From positions 1-64,000 of the forward strand of contig JAPDRQ010000075.1 in NCBI GenBank assembly GCA_030247915.1: a stretch of DNA of 64,000 nucleotides, read 5' to 3'. Source of the stretch: Neophaeococcomyces mojaviensis (Eukaryota > Ascomycota > Eurotiomycetes > Chaetothyriales). Positions 12,684 through 23,770 of the stretch are shown piece after piece. The notes under the pieces are model-generated. The model saw only the letters and a list, made by a program, of their open reading frames with translations. It had not been told where the DNA came from and did not search any database. The position numbers were made by a program, and so were the translations under genes. Positions within the stretch are counted from its first letter, which is position 1; each line of letters opens with the position of its first letter.

Positions 12684-13813
12684 TCAAGAAGAAGAAGGCT
12701 TGGGCCTCGACTCGTCCGAGTACAAGGTCGTCCTCCTCTTCTCCGGGCCAGAGCCCGTGGCATTCTTCTGCTGACGGGCTTCATCCACAGCGGTCTTCTG
12801 TGCTATGCTCTCATCGTGACTTCGCCAGACAATGTTGGTGTCGGGCGGGAAGGCTAGCACGCGTTTGATGGTTTCCCTGGGCAGTTAGCACATAGTACCG
12901 AATCCAACATGATTGCAGCTCACCTGATCTTGATGTTTCTGCCACCGTCGATCTTGGTCCATACACTGAGTACATCTTCGCCACTTCGCACGCTGAGCAC
13001 AGCACCACAGACCTCATCACTGGCCTCCATGAACTGGTCACCAATGATGGCCAGGAGTAGATCCTCCCAGTACCGATCAGCAACGCCCTTTTTGAGTCGG
13101 ATGATCCATTTCCCACCCTTCTTGTTGGCCTCGTCTTCCCATACAGGCCTCATGCCATCTTTGAAGATATGGTAGTCCGACACTGTTGGGAGAGCCGATG
13201 GGCTCTTCAAGTGGGCGTAGACGGCCCAGAAGCTTTCCACCGTCGCGACCGTAGCGATCTTCACGATAGACTTTTCATAATCGGTTATTCGCGTGGTGGC
13301 CGGTGGCCGGTAGAAGAGGTTCCACGTGTGTTTTAGGATATGGTCAGTCTGCTCGCCGCTGGAGGCCGGTGACGACTTCTCTTGAAGTTTGATCGCAGCT
13401 TCCCCTTCCCCTTCTCCCTCTGTATCCTTCTCCTTCTTCTCCTTTTCCCTGCTCGAAAAGTCGAATCCCGCGCCCGCACTCGCACTTGGTGTCTTGGGTG
13501 TCTTTGCTTGACCGAAGGACGCAAAGGCTCCAGTACCCAATCCAAAAGCTGACGAGGCACTAGCTCCCGGAGATTTTACGGATGATGGCGAGGCGGAATT
13601 GAATGGGTTGGTCTTGCCGTGAGACGATGTATCGCCGAACTTCCTTCCAGAAAATGATCGAGGCGAGTCTACCTTGGCACTGTCCTTCCCGTCTAAATCT
13701 CTCATGGACAAAGAAGGCTTGTCTTTGATACTGGAAGCAACATTAGGGAACATCACGACTCAGGTATTGTTCACTCACTTCGATCTTCGGGTCCAGAGGT
13801 TGGCTTGATCCAT
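12684..13813 (-). CDS. class II eIF4E (eIF4E2/4EHP-like) cap-binding protein
   Basis: Cap-binding translation factor of 344 residues. Exons (minus): 13813-13779, 13730-12924, 12876-12684; introns are 48 and 47 nt. The N-terminus (MDQANLWTRRS) is the form I associate with fungal eIF4E-2-like proteins. A low-complexity Ser/Gly/Lys/Glu region of about 120 residues follows. The eIF4E fold then runs from HTWNLFYRPP through VESFWAVYAHL, YHIFKDGMRPVWEDEANKKG and KWIIRLKKG to the C-terminal exon. The second cap-stacking Trp (PVWEDE) is kept. The first is replaced by Tyr (ITDYEKSI), as in class II eIF4E/4EHP. Such proteins usually repress or modulate translation rather than drive it. The tail is Ser/Arg/Lys-rich and ends in SSS. 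Confidence 0.9.
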
Positions 13814-14847
13814 GGATTATGGGCTGAGGAAGGGGAACGAGGACACGGCGACGAAACCGGAGTGCGGTATGATGGAGTTTGGGGCTTGATCAGGGCTGAA
13901 CAAGCATGGACTATCTTTTTTTTCGCGTTGTATACAGAATAGACTACTTTTCAGATATGTATCAAGCGCCACAGTGTTGTAGGTTTGGTCCGCTTTTGCT
14001 GCAATATTCGTACTTCTTCGCTTCGTTTGTTCGTACAGTGGGATTCTTTCGTACCGGGTGTGAGCGTTGGGTGGACGAGCCGCTATGCGATTGCGTAGTT
14101 GTGCTTAGAAGAATACCTTCACCGTGTGTTGAAACCGTGAATGCAAGTGGCTTTTGCGACCTCAAAGTACGACCCAAAGACCAAATGCAGGAACACAACA
14201 CTAGACGTTAACGGGCGCTAGCGTCTTTCTCACCATACACCAAAAGAATTTCTGCCATGGCCTTCCTACCTTTTCTCTCATTCACACGACCACCAACTCA
14301 AATCATTGCCAGCTGTTTAGCCTCAACTCTACGATGAAGCTGGCGATTCCGATGTGTCGGTCAAGAATGATCTCTCAAGAACATCCGCATTAAAAACCAT
14401 TGTCACGAGGGCCTTCTGGCTTCCATGATGCGGTGATGACCTGATTGACGGAACAATTATTCAACTCTGCTCTCCTACCATTGTATCTTCATGATAGATG
14501 TCGTCTGTTCGGTGAGGTGAGTCCTTCAACGTACCATTGCTGTGGCAAATAGTGCTTCGTGATGGACAATTTGAGCTCTGGTAAACCGATGTTCAGCTGC
14601 TTTGTCACACGGCAAATGCTGGTCGAAATTGAGGTGAATGGCAAAGATCTGATCGCAATCTATGTTACAACCAACACTTCAGCGTGGGATTGAACGGCGC
14701 TGACTTCCAAAGTTTAGGAAGGTGAGAACAAAACTCGGTTTTTCCGCTCAGGTGGCATTGCATCTACGTCTCGATCTCATACTGTAATGGGTCATGTCAA
14801 ATATGTCTATTTTGTAGCCTACGTGTAGTCCACTTTTAGAGCCAGTC
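13814..14847. other. intergenic, about 1 kb
   Basis: This is the upstream region of the eIF4E2 gene and the downstream region of the dehydrogenase kinase, both on the minus strand. The overlapping frames at 13906-14211 and 13962-14201 show no motif. No repeat was seen. Confidence 0.4.
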
Positions 14848-16146
14848 TCAAACGGCGTCGATACTGGCTCTCAAGGTAAGCTGCTCATTCTGGTTGCCCA
14901 GCTTGGATATCTGCAAAAATGCATCCACGCCATACCCTTCGAGACTGTGCAGTTCCAGACCTCCCGCCCAATACTCGGCATACACCTTGCTCATGGGCAA
15001 GCCCATTCCTAACCGCAGCTTAGGATCTCTAGTGGACAGTGAGCTCAAGGACGAGTCTCGCGATTTCCCCGGTGCTGGCATGGTTTGTATTTCCTGCATG
15101 GTTGCCGCCAAAGAAGGCACTTGACCCAGACTCGCCAAGCGTTCCTGACTTCGCGGACCTTTGCTGAAAGACCACACATACGGCAGAAGTTCCCTCGATA
15201 TGCCTCCGCCCTGATCAGAAATGCGAATGACGACGTGCTGTGGAGATTCGCATACTAGCACTTCAATCGGTGGCGGGGGTTGGACCGAGGTTTTGTACCT
15301 ATCCATTACTGCCTGCACTGAGTTCCGCAATAACTCGCCGACTATGTATTCCAGGTGGCTGAGAACATATGGGAAGGTTGCCTCGAGGTGGCCCCGAACA
15401 TTGATCTCGGGCACTGCTACTCCTGGCGTTGCCTCACGACACACTTGCTGAGCGAATTTGCCGCATCCTCGAATAATCTCTTCAGCATTGCATCGCAGCA
15501 GTACTTCGCCAACAAAGTCATTCTCCGAGCTCGGATACGGACTGTGTCCTGGAGAATTGTAGGTGTCAGTCAGAGCCAGATGCTGTTGGGCAATCACTCG
15601 CCGTGAGATCCTGGCCCTGAGCATGCCATTGACGAATGCATCCATGTCATCGGCAGGCATCAGATCCTGGCATTCTAGCACTCCCATCACCAGTCTCGGT
15701 ATCACCGTCAAGTGCTCCTTCAGATTCGCCCCGATAACTTTGCACAGGCTGTCGTTCTCCTCAATCGTCTTCACCACCGGTATCTTTCTGAAGCTCTCGA
15801 AAGATTTGTAATATAGCTCGTAAACGTAGGAGAGGTGAGGATTCGTGACCACGGCGTAAGGTAGCTTCTGCATTTCCCTTAGGCGATGTGCAATTCGAGT
15901 AGGAAGCTCATTGCGCACAAAGTTGGCAGAGCTAATCAGTCGATTCTCCGTCAAGGTGCGGCCGAAGAAAAAGAGTTGACGCAGACTCATGGGTCGAATA
16001 GGCCGGTCGACCCATTCGTCCAAGGCTGATGATGGTCGCCATCTCGGCGCTGATGAGCCGGACGTCGCAATGCAGCGGAAGGACGACGGCGGGGTTCGCA
16101 GCAGCCTCAACAGGGCCCCAGAGCGTAATGTTGTCGCGCGTATCAT
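14848..16146 (-). CDS. mitochondrial pyruvate/branched-chain 2-oxoacid dehydrogenase kinase (PDK/BCKDK family)
   Basis: GHKL-fold protein kinase of 432 residues that phosphorylates the E1 subunit of a mitochondrial 2-oxoacid dehydrogenase complex and so shuts it down. The N-terminus (MIRATTLRSGALLRLLRT) is a typical mitochondrial presequence. A four-helix-bundle region follows (SLRQLFFFGRTL to the middle). The ATPase motifs are N-box ELLRNSVQAV, G1 DQGGGI and G2 GMGLPMSKVYAEYWAGG. A Ser-rich insert (about 20 residues, DSSLSSLSTRDPK) sits in the ATP-lid region, as in other fungal members. It is a single exon. The frame is open to 16176 but only through a TTG; the first ATG is at 16146 and directly opens the presequence. 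Whether the target is pyruvate or branched-chain dehydrogenase cannot be read here. Confidence 0.9.
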   Translation of the reverse strand: MIRATTLRSGALLRLLRTPPSSFRCIATSGSSAPRWRPSSALDEWVDRPIRPMSLRQLFFFGRTLTENRLISSANFVRNELPTRIAHRLREMQKLPYAVVTNPHLSYVYELYYKSFESFRKIPVVKTIEENDSLCKVIGANLKEHLTVIPRLVMGVLECQDLMPADDMDAFVNGMLRARISRRVIAQQHLALTDTYNSPGHSPYPSSENDFVGEVLLRCNAEEIIRGCGKFAQQVCREATPGVAVPEINVRGHLEATFPYVLSHLEYIVGELLRNSVQAVMDRYKTSVQPPPPIEVLVCESPQHVVIRISDQGGGISRELLPYVWSFSKGPRSQERLASLGQVPSLAATMQEIQTMPAPGKSRDSSLSSLSTRDPKLRLGMGLPMSKVYAEYWAGGLELHSLEGYGVDAFLQISKLGNQNEQLTLRASIDAV

Positions 16147-16740
16147 CTCATGCGCACGATGCGGGATACACTTCAAAACTCTGTTCGCCAGAGCTTCTCT
16201 TCATGCTGCGCTAATGCGCCCACCGTAGATGCTGGAGAGATGTGTCTCGGCGGGGACGGAACACTCAGCACATACAATGTACTGACGTTCGCTGTGTCGG
16301 CTGCCATGCAACAGCCATCATGCAAAAGACGATGGAGGGGAAGCAAGCTACTTTCGTCGGTCCAAATCACAAGTGAGGAGGGCACGTCGCACACACCGCG
16401 CCAGAAAGTTTCAAATTAGTGCACCAAGTGGGCGTCCACCAGCAACGTCACCGGCCGACGAATCACAGGACCTGCTGCACCGTGCATAGACAAGGCTTTG
16501 ATGTAGAAATGTAATGCAGTTCATTGCTTGCTGCTTTCCTCGTTTGTCGAAATCGTGACCTCTTACTCGGCGATCTCATCCCTCGCTAGACGCACCTTCC
16601 CAACTGACTCTCCTGCTCTACCCATCGAGCACTTGCCTCTGCATCGCATTACCACTTGTCACAAGGCAACTTCCATTTCTTACTCTCGTTTTGCGGACTA
16701 CCGGTTCTTGTACAGTCAGCAACCGCTGGCTGCGCTCGCC
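16147..16740. promoter_or_regulatory. divergent promoter between the dehydrogenase kinase (-) and USP7 (+)
   Basis: 594 bp separate two divergent start codons, so both promoters lie here. The stretch from 16510 to 16700 is pyrimidine-rich on the plus strand, in keeping with the USP7 leader. No TATA box is obvious. The short frames inside (16173-16394 and 16528-16800) have no recognisable motif. Confidence 0.45.
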
Positions 16741-19700
16741 ATGGACAATGTGAGTCGTTCGGCCCGCCTTTCTCTCTTCCCGCTTCGTGGTATCGTATAA
16801 ACACAAGCTAACCCTGTGTCATCGTCATTGAACAGCTAGCAGGCCCAGATATGTTGATCGATGCTTACGATCAGTCAACCCAGCAAGATGCCAGTGTCCA
16901 CGATGTGAACTTGGATGATGCGGAGGCCGAGGAGGAGGCGCCATTACGAGCAGACGACTGTAGGTCACCTTGGCCTGCTGTACGTGTCCTGCGCTGACGC
17001 ATTTCACAGTCGAGACCTTCAAAAAGCATGTTTTTCCTCCGCTTGACGATCTTGAGGTCGAAGACGAAACCTACAATACCTGGCACATAGAAAAATGGCG
17101 GCAATTAACACGACGAGAACATGGTCCGGTCTTTGAATGCGGTGGCGCTCCCTGGCGCGTTCTCTTCTTCCCATGGGGCAATAGTGTGGATTGCGCCTCG
17201 TTCTACCTCGAACACGGCTACGAAGATGATCCCCCTGCTGAATGGTATGCCTGTATTCAGTTCGCCCTCGTCCTTTGGAATCCCTTCGATCCGACCGTTT
17301 TCAAAGTGCACAATGCGAACCACCGGTTCAACGGTAAAGAGGCCGACTGGGGCTTCACAAGATTTGTCGAGCTGAGGAAGGCTTTCCACACGCCCTGGGA
17401 GGGTCATAACCGCACTCTCGTCGAGAATGAGGAAGCAAAGATGACCGCCTACGTGCGCAAGATCAAAGATCCCACCGGCGTGCTGTGGCACAACTTCGAA
17501 GGCTACGATTCGAAGAAAGAGACCGGAATGGTCGGTCTGAAGAACCAGGGCGCCACCTGTTACCTCAATTCCTTACTGCAGTCCTTATACTTCACCGATG
17601 CTTTTCGGAAAGCAGTATACCAGATACCTACCGGAGAGGAAGCTAGCCGGCAGAACAGTGCATGGACCTTGCAGAGACTTTTCTACCGCCTCCAGAAAGA
17701 CAAAAGCGCCGTCTCCACAAACGAGCTCACCGGATCCTTTGGGTGGGACACGCGGCAGATATTCGAGCAACAAGACGTACAAGAGTTGTCACGTATACTG
17801 ATGGAGAAGCTCGAGACACGAATGAAAGGTACCGCGGCCGAGAACGCCCTGCCTGAGCTCTTTGTGGGCAAAATGAAGACTTATATCGAATGTATCAATG
17901 TGAACATGGAGTCTTCGAGGAAGGAGGATTTCTGGGACATCCAACTCAATGTCCGCGGGAACAACAATCTTGACGACAGCTTCAAAGACTATATCCAAGT
18001 TGAAACACTCGAGGGTGAAAACAAATACGATGCCGGTCCGCCGCATGGTCTGCAGGATGCCAAAAAGGGTGTGATATTTGAGTCCTTTCCGCCAGTTCTA
18101 CATCTGCAGCTAAAGCGCTTCGAATATGACATAAATCGAGATGCTATGATGAAAGTCAACGACCGACATGAGTTTCCAGAGGAGATTGATCTCGCCCCAT
18201 ATCTTTCCGCCGAGGCCGACAAGAAGGAGCCCTGGGTGTACCAACTACATGGAGTCCTAGTACACAGTGGTGATTTCAATGCAGGCCACTACTACGCTTT
18301 CTTGAAACCAACGAAAGACGGCCATTTCTACAAGTTCGATGACGATCGTGTGACCCGAGCGACCAAGAAAGAAGTACTGGAAGAAAACTATGGAGGAGAG
18401 TATCCGGCTACCGCCAACGGCATCGTTGCTCAGCGACAGCCATATATGCGAGGAGCTTCAACGAAACGGTCAATGAACGCCTACATGCTGGTGTACATTC
18501 GAAAGAGCAGACTGGATCAGGTTCTGCTCGGCGTCAACGACGAAGATATTCCACCACACATTGAGAAGCGTATACTCGAGGAGAAGGCAGAAATGGAGAG
18601 GCGGAAGAAGGAGAAAGAAGAACAACACCTTTACCTCAATCTCGGTTTGATCTCGGACAAATCCTTCCAGAAACACCACTGGTTCGACCTCACCAATTAC
18701 GACGCCGAGACTGGCGATCCCGCCGCAGCGACAGTCAAGAGAGTTCTCCGAGCAAAGAAAGTGGCAGACTTTGCTGCCGAAGTGGCTCCCGAGCTTGGCG
18801 TCGAGGCAGATCAGGTGCGTTTCTGGGTCATGGTTGGGCGACAAAACAAGACAAATCGGCCAGATCAACCGATCAAGAATGATGCCACTATCGAAGACGC
18901 CTGGCACAGACACAGCTCGAAAGGTAAACCCTTTTATTTGTGGGCTGAGACACGAGAACGAGATAAGGAAACCAGTAAGGTCGAGTGGCCCGATGTCAGT
19001 GGAGATGGCATCGGCAAAAACGGCGGCAACCACCCGATATTAGTGTTCTTGAAATACTTCAACATCAATCAACAAGAATTAACAGGTATTGGACATGTTT
19101 ATGTCAACAAGAATGACAGAGTCGACACTGTCTTCCCCCACATACGGCAGTTAATGGGCTGGAATGATAGCAGAAAGATTACTCTGTACGAAGAAATCAA
19201 GTTCTCCATGATTGAGCAAATGAAGGAATCCTTGACTTTTGGGGCTTCTGAAATACAAGATGGAGATATCATTTGCTTCCAGGAACACGAGAAAAACCCT
19301 GGAGTTGACATCGAGCACGTCACGTATTCGAACGCTCGCCAATACTACGACTACCTACTGAACAAAGTGCCCGTGTCATTCCATCCACGACCAGGAACCG
19401 AGGGCAAGATCTTTCAACTGGATCTGAGCAAGAAGATGACGTACGAAATGTTCTCTGAAAAGGTCGGCGCACATCTAGAAGTCCCTGCCACGCATCTTCG
19501 CTTTGCAACGGTGCATGCCACCACAGGCAAGCCAAAAGCATGGGTAAAGAGAAACATGCAACAAAACCTGTATCAGATATTACAAGTACCGTTCACAGCT
19601 TATGGAGCATATTCACAACAGCGCAGCGATGCGCTCTATTATGAAGTACTAGAAACAAGTTTACAAGACTATGAGACAAAGAAGATCATGAAAGTGACCT

Positions 19701-20296
19701 GGTTACCAGACGGCATTGTCAAAGAAGAGCCGCTCGAGGTCCTAGTGCCGCGACAAGGGATTGTCAGCGATATCATTACTGGCGTAATAAGAAAGACCAA
19801 GCTGAATGAGCTAAACCCACCACCGGACTTGCGAGAGTTTCGGGTCCTCGAAGTATCTGCTGGCAAGATCACACGCGAGCTGCCGAGCGATTTCAACGTT
19901 GCGACAATTGGAGAGTTCACTAGTTTGTACGTCGAGCGGATACCCCAAGAGGAGATTGAGGCTGCAGACGAAGACAGAGCCATATACTGCTTCCACTTCG
20001 ACAAGGAACCGAACAAACCTCACGGTGTACCATTCAAATTTATTGCTAAACCTGGCGAAGTCTTCAAGGACACGAAAGACCGAATCAGCAAGCGCACCGG
20101 CATCAAAGGCAAGCTGTTCCTGAACATCAAGTTTGGTCTCGTGGCTAAGGGCCCATATTCAAAGTCTCAGGTACGATATCTTGAGGACCATGACGTTCTG
20201 TATGAGATTGCGCATGATGAAGACATTCTCGGGTTGGATCATGTAAACAAGACACGAAGTTTCTGGGGCAGGGCAGAAGGCATGTTCATCAAGTAG
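16741..20296 (+). CDS. USP7/Ubp15-type ubiquitin carboxyl-terminal hydrolase
   Basis: Deubiquitinating cysteine protease of 1139 residues, close to the usual 1100-1200 of fungal Ubp15/Ubp21 and animal USP7. Exons 16741-16749, 16836-16959 and 17010-20296 (introns 86 and 50 nt). The first coding exon is only nine bases (MDN). Order of domains: acidic N-terminus; MATH/TRAF domain about 45-180 (NTWHIEKW to KIKDPTGVLWHNF); USP core with Cys box GLKNQGATCYLNSLLQSLY (Cys 228) and His box GVLVHSGDFNAGHYYAFLKP (His about 471), then FYKFDDDRVTRATKKEV; and a long C-terminal part with the ubiquitin-like repeats of this class. All catalytic motifs look intact. It shares a divergent promoter with the mitochondrial kinase. 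Confidence 0.95.
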
Positions 20297-21387
20297 AATG
20301 GGATGGACACCGAAAGTTGGAGCACGCATCAGTTAGGGGTCTTGCCTCTTAGACAGAGATTCAAGCAAGCCAATTTGAGTCCGCCGAAGTCGCTCATTGA
20401 GGAACAGCGTTCGGAGAGTGGGTGACTATGGCTCAAAGCAAGCCGGCTTCGGACGAAGGTCAATCAATACCTTTTCAATAAGAGATAAGGTGTATGAGTA
20501 TAGAAGGACTCGGGCGACAGCCTAGAGCCACACCTGGCCCTGAGACCGCATCTACTATCCATTGCAAGAATGGAGACATGGCGAGGAGGCAAAGATCTGG
20601 TCATGGCGGAAAACTCTCTGGAGCTTCTCACAATGCACAAACGAGTATCAAATAGATATCGTTAGCATGAAGGTAGCATAGCGATGAAACAGCGGCAAGC
20701 AAGCGATTGCAGTATATGTAGTAAACAAAGCGATGATAAAATGTAGGAATCGATTTAGAAACTCAAACCACTAGAAGCTCTTTACGGCTGTCATCGACGG
20801 CCAGAAAAATGCGACATTAATAACTTTGCTCAACGCTGAAGAATTAATAGGAGCAATGTCTGCATGTAGTTAAGAGTGAACTGGCATCCTCCAGCAACCC
20901 AGGGAACATTGAAACCTGTAAGGATTTTCCCGCTTGGCCAAATGAGGCAGATGAGACAGGGCTAAGAGCTTTCGGTCGTTGGATCTCACCATACTGCCAA
21001 AATAGGTAAGTAAAATGACTGGATTTGTGGCCTGGATTGAAGGCTCATGCAGATTTTCCCGAGGTTACTGTCCCTGCTCCTTCCATTCTTCAACTCCCAA
21101 CGTGCTCCAACACCTCTCCTGAAGCGGTTGCGAACAGGGACAAGAGCTATTTGTAACGCCTGTCACTACTCAATGTCAATGATTTCAAGTCATTTTCCAA
21201 GCTTTGTCGCTTCACCAAGTCAGCCTGGCTCTCCTGCCATAACAGGCGCTTCCGAATTTAAACCAACCACTTCCTCCACACTTCGTAACTTAACCTACCC
21301 GCAGTAATTAGTTTCCTAATCCAATATTCCCCAATATTGAATATTGTTTCCAGTCTCAACAAGGGGCATTGACTATCGGCAATCACT
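20297..21387. other. intergenic, 1.1 kb
   Basis: 3' region of USP7 and upstream region of the SidJ-like gene. Near 21315-21350 there is an AT-rich repeat of AATATT cores (CCAATATTCCCCAATATTG). I found no gene; the frame at 21047-21307 lacks any motif. Confidence 0.4.
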
Positions 21388-22590
21388 ATGACGCCCGGCA
21401 TCCTTCACACTTACCACCCTTCCCGCAACCTCAACCTCTTTGAGCACACACCGTACGTCTTAGACAAAAACCCCACAGGCTTCAGCCAGGCTCCAAAGCA
21501 ACCAAGTCACATCCTCCTGTTCATTGGCGGTCTCTTCGACAACTTCAACCTCCCTCATTATGTCTCCGACCTCTCCTCCCTCTTTCCCATCTCTTCAACC
21601 CAACACCAACCATGGCGCATAATGCATGTTCAGCTCTCCTCAAATGGACGCTCCTGGGGTATTTTCACCATAGACCGTGACATCGAAGAGATCGCCGTCG
21701 CCATTGACTTTATTCGCACCAAGCTCTACACAAACCGGTACGTTGATATTGTGTTGATGGGTCACTCTACAGGATGCCAGGACATCATGCGGTATCTTAC
21801 CGCTCCAAATCCTCTTACTTCCCGTAGCCCGAAACGACCAAGTGTTGAAGGCGCCATACTACAAGCACCAGTATCGGACCGAGACGGAGTCATTCGTGCC
21901 ATCCATGATGAAGACGCTCCCAAGGCGCGTAAGGCATACGACGCAGCCATGAAAATCATTGATGCAACTGCAGAGAAAGATAGAAGGGATTTGATTCTGC
22001 CGATGAACCTGACGAAACCGCTCTTTGGGCCGGCACCGATCAATATCGAGCGTTTTCTGAGTCTTGTCAGCCCCGAGAGTCCGGACAGACCGAGCATTGA
22101 AGATTTCTTCTCTCACGATCTCAAGGATGAAGCATTCAGTCGAACTTTTGGAGCGATTAGAAGAACTGGTGTGCTACAAGTATGTGAGTCAAGCCGGGTA
22201 AAGAGGTTGGATAACAATGATACCGGAGGGACGTCTAGTCTTCTAGTCCTGATGTCTGACTCGGATGAGCATGTGGGGCCAGAAGTCAACCAGAAGGAGC
22301 TCCTTGAGAGATGGAGGAACGCATTGAGCAAGGAGAGCGGCACGCATCTAGACAGTCTATCAACCATCATTCTGAATGCCATACACGATGTGGGCGGAGA
22401 TGATTGGCCTAGTCAAGAGGCAAGGCTGGTTAAACTAAGAAAAGCCGTGCTGCTGTATATGGACAAGTGTGTAGGGGATGTTAGCTCTGGAACATGGGAC
22501 CTCTTCGAGAAGGACAGACAGAGCGTTATGAAGTTGAAAAGAGACGATGGCAGAGATATTAATGCGCAGGTCGGTGTACTAAAGCTATGA
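21388..22590 (+). CDS. DUF1749 alpha/beta hydrolase, SidJ (fusarinine C esterase)-like
   Basis: Single-exon 400-residue alpha/beta hydrolase. The nucleophile elbow is GHSTG (Ser about 127), preceded by strand VDIVLMG. The oxyanion region is ILLFIGGLFDNFNLPHYV. An acidic residue in LVLMSDSDEHV and the His in NAIHDVGGDDW are good triad candidates. The layout and length match the fungal DUF1749 family, whose characterised member SidJ cleaves the siderophore fusarinine C inside the cell to free iron. The ATG at 21388 immediately precedes the conserved start. It borders the polyketide cluster but is not an obvious part of it. Substrate specificity is inferred from family only. Confidence 0.85.
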   Translation: MTPGILHTYHPSRNLNLFEHTPYVLDKNPTGFSQAPKQPSHILLFIGGLFDNFNLPHYVSDLSSLFPISSTQHQPWRIMHVQLSSNGRSWGIFTIDRDIEEIAVAIDFIRTKLYTNRYVDIVLMGHSTGCQDIMRYLTAPNPLTSRSPKRPSVEGAILQAPVSDRDGVIRAIHDEDAPKARKAYDAAMKIIDATAEKDRRDLILPMNLTKPLFGPAPINIERFLSLVSPESPDRPSIEDFFSHDLKDEAFSRTFGAIRRTGVLQVCESSRVKRLDNNDTGGTSSLLVLMSDSDEHVGPEVNQKELLERWRNALSKESGTHLDSLSTIILNAIHDVGGDDWPSQEARLVKLRKAVLLYMDKCVGDVSSGTWDLFEKDRQSVMKLKRDDGRDINAQVGVLKL

Positions 22591-23770
22591 CCGATAAAGG
22601 CTAGAAAATAAGCGACTCTCCTGGCAATGCACCCGTAACAGCGTGCTGTAAAGCTACCGGATTCTGTTTGACCAAGAAAAATTCAGAGGGTTAAGACCCT
22701 TCTGCTTCTTGCTCGCGCTTCTGATGTTCATCGAAAATCTTTTAAGCACTCGAGTGCCGCTCTGTCATAATATAGGAGGTTCTAGCCAATTATGGGAATT
22801 ACAAGTCCCCAACGCACCACTTCTCAAAAACATCGATGTAGAATAGCGGACGCTTTAAACAAGCAATAACCGACAAACTGACCCCTTTTCACTCTCTTAA
22901 AACCACAACAGATGGCACGGCATCCCAGGAACAAGTCATGATTAGGGCGCACGAAGACATCATGTCCAAATCTCACAATAGAAATCAGCACAACTCCTTA
23001 CACAGGAGCAGCATAACAAGTTGTAACAAGTCGAGGCTTCTAGATGCCAGGTGGTCGGATCAAAGAAATTGGACCACCTTGACCACTAAGCTACCTCAGA
23101 CCATAGCAGACCATTTCCACCTTTTGTCGATCCTGTACTACTAGCACAGAAAGCTTATCCATTGCAGGAAAAGCATCAGACGAAGTGGAGCTGGCTTGTG
23201 CACACTCAAACAACTCGGATTTGAGCTTGGGATTGGATTTGTTACCATCGCGTTATCCGTGAATAGCGCCTGCCTGATAATTTCAGAGCCATCCAGCAAG
23301 CAATCTGCCTGACCAATCCGAAAACGTTCGACTTTGAGGCGTCCTATGAGAGCCATAATGTACTAATCTCCTCTTGTCGCGCAGATAAGGACAAGATAGG
23401 GTGACGATAGTATTAGCTGGATACGGGCTGACACAGGGTGTATGGACAAGAGAACAACTTTTCGGACTGAGCAGAGCTATCAGTTCTATGTATAAATGGC
23501 AAGAAAATGCCCTTTTGTGCGTGGCCTACTTATTCGACGTGGATTTTGAAGTTCCACAAAAGACATTAGCCTTAGTCATGTATGCATGCTGCTAACTAGA
23601 TCTGGAAGTGTAAGACTGTTTAGGTAATGTATGCTCAAAATGCTGGGTTCCGCGATTATGAAATCGTGCATTCGCGTCCCATCCTGCTTATATAATGGTT
23701 CGATGTGGCTTGCAGTTATATATGCTTACTCATGAATCTACTTCCAGAATATTTGACAAGCAGTCGCACC
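22591..23770. other. intergenic, 1.2 kb
   Basis: Between the SidJ-like gene and the first candidate gene of the metabolite cluster. The frames at 22938-23144, 23141-23356 and 23401-23595 show no motif. TATATAATGG near 23690 could be a TATA element for the next gene. Confidence 0.4.

Noticed and set aside
12443..12868. Plus-strand frames over the 3' part of eIF4E2
   Set aside because: The minus strand here encodes the C-terminal exon of eIF4E2, which continues the fold exactly in frame.
16147..16176. N-terminal extension of the mitochondrial kinase
   Set aside because: It would need a TTG start; the ATG at 16146 directly begins a good presequence.
18470..19033. 187-codon minus-strand frame within USP7
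   Set aside because: Antisense of the intact USP7 coding exon; Phe/Leu/Ser-rich with no motif.
23705..23770. Upstream extension of the transcription-factor-like protein
   Set aside because: The frame opens with GTG, and the extra residues (ending SSRT) precede the normal family start at the ATG 23771.
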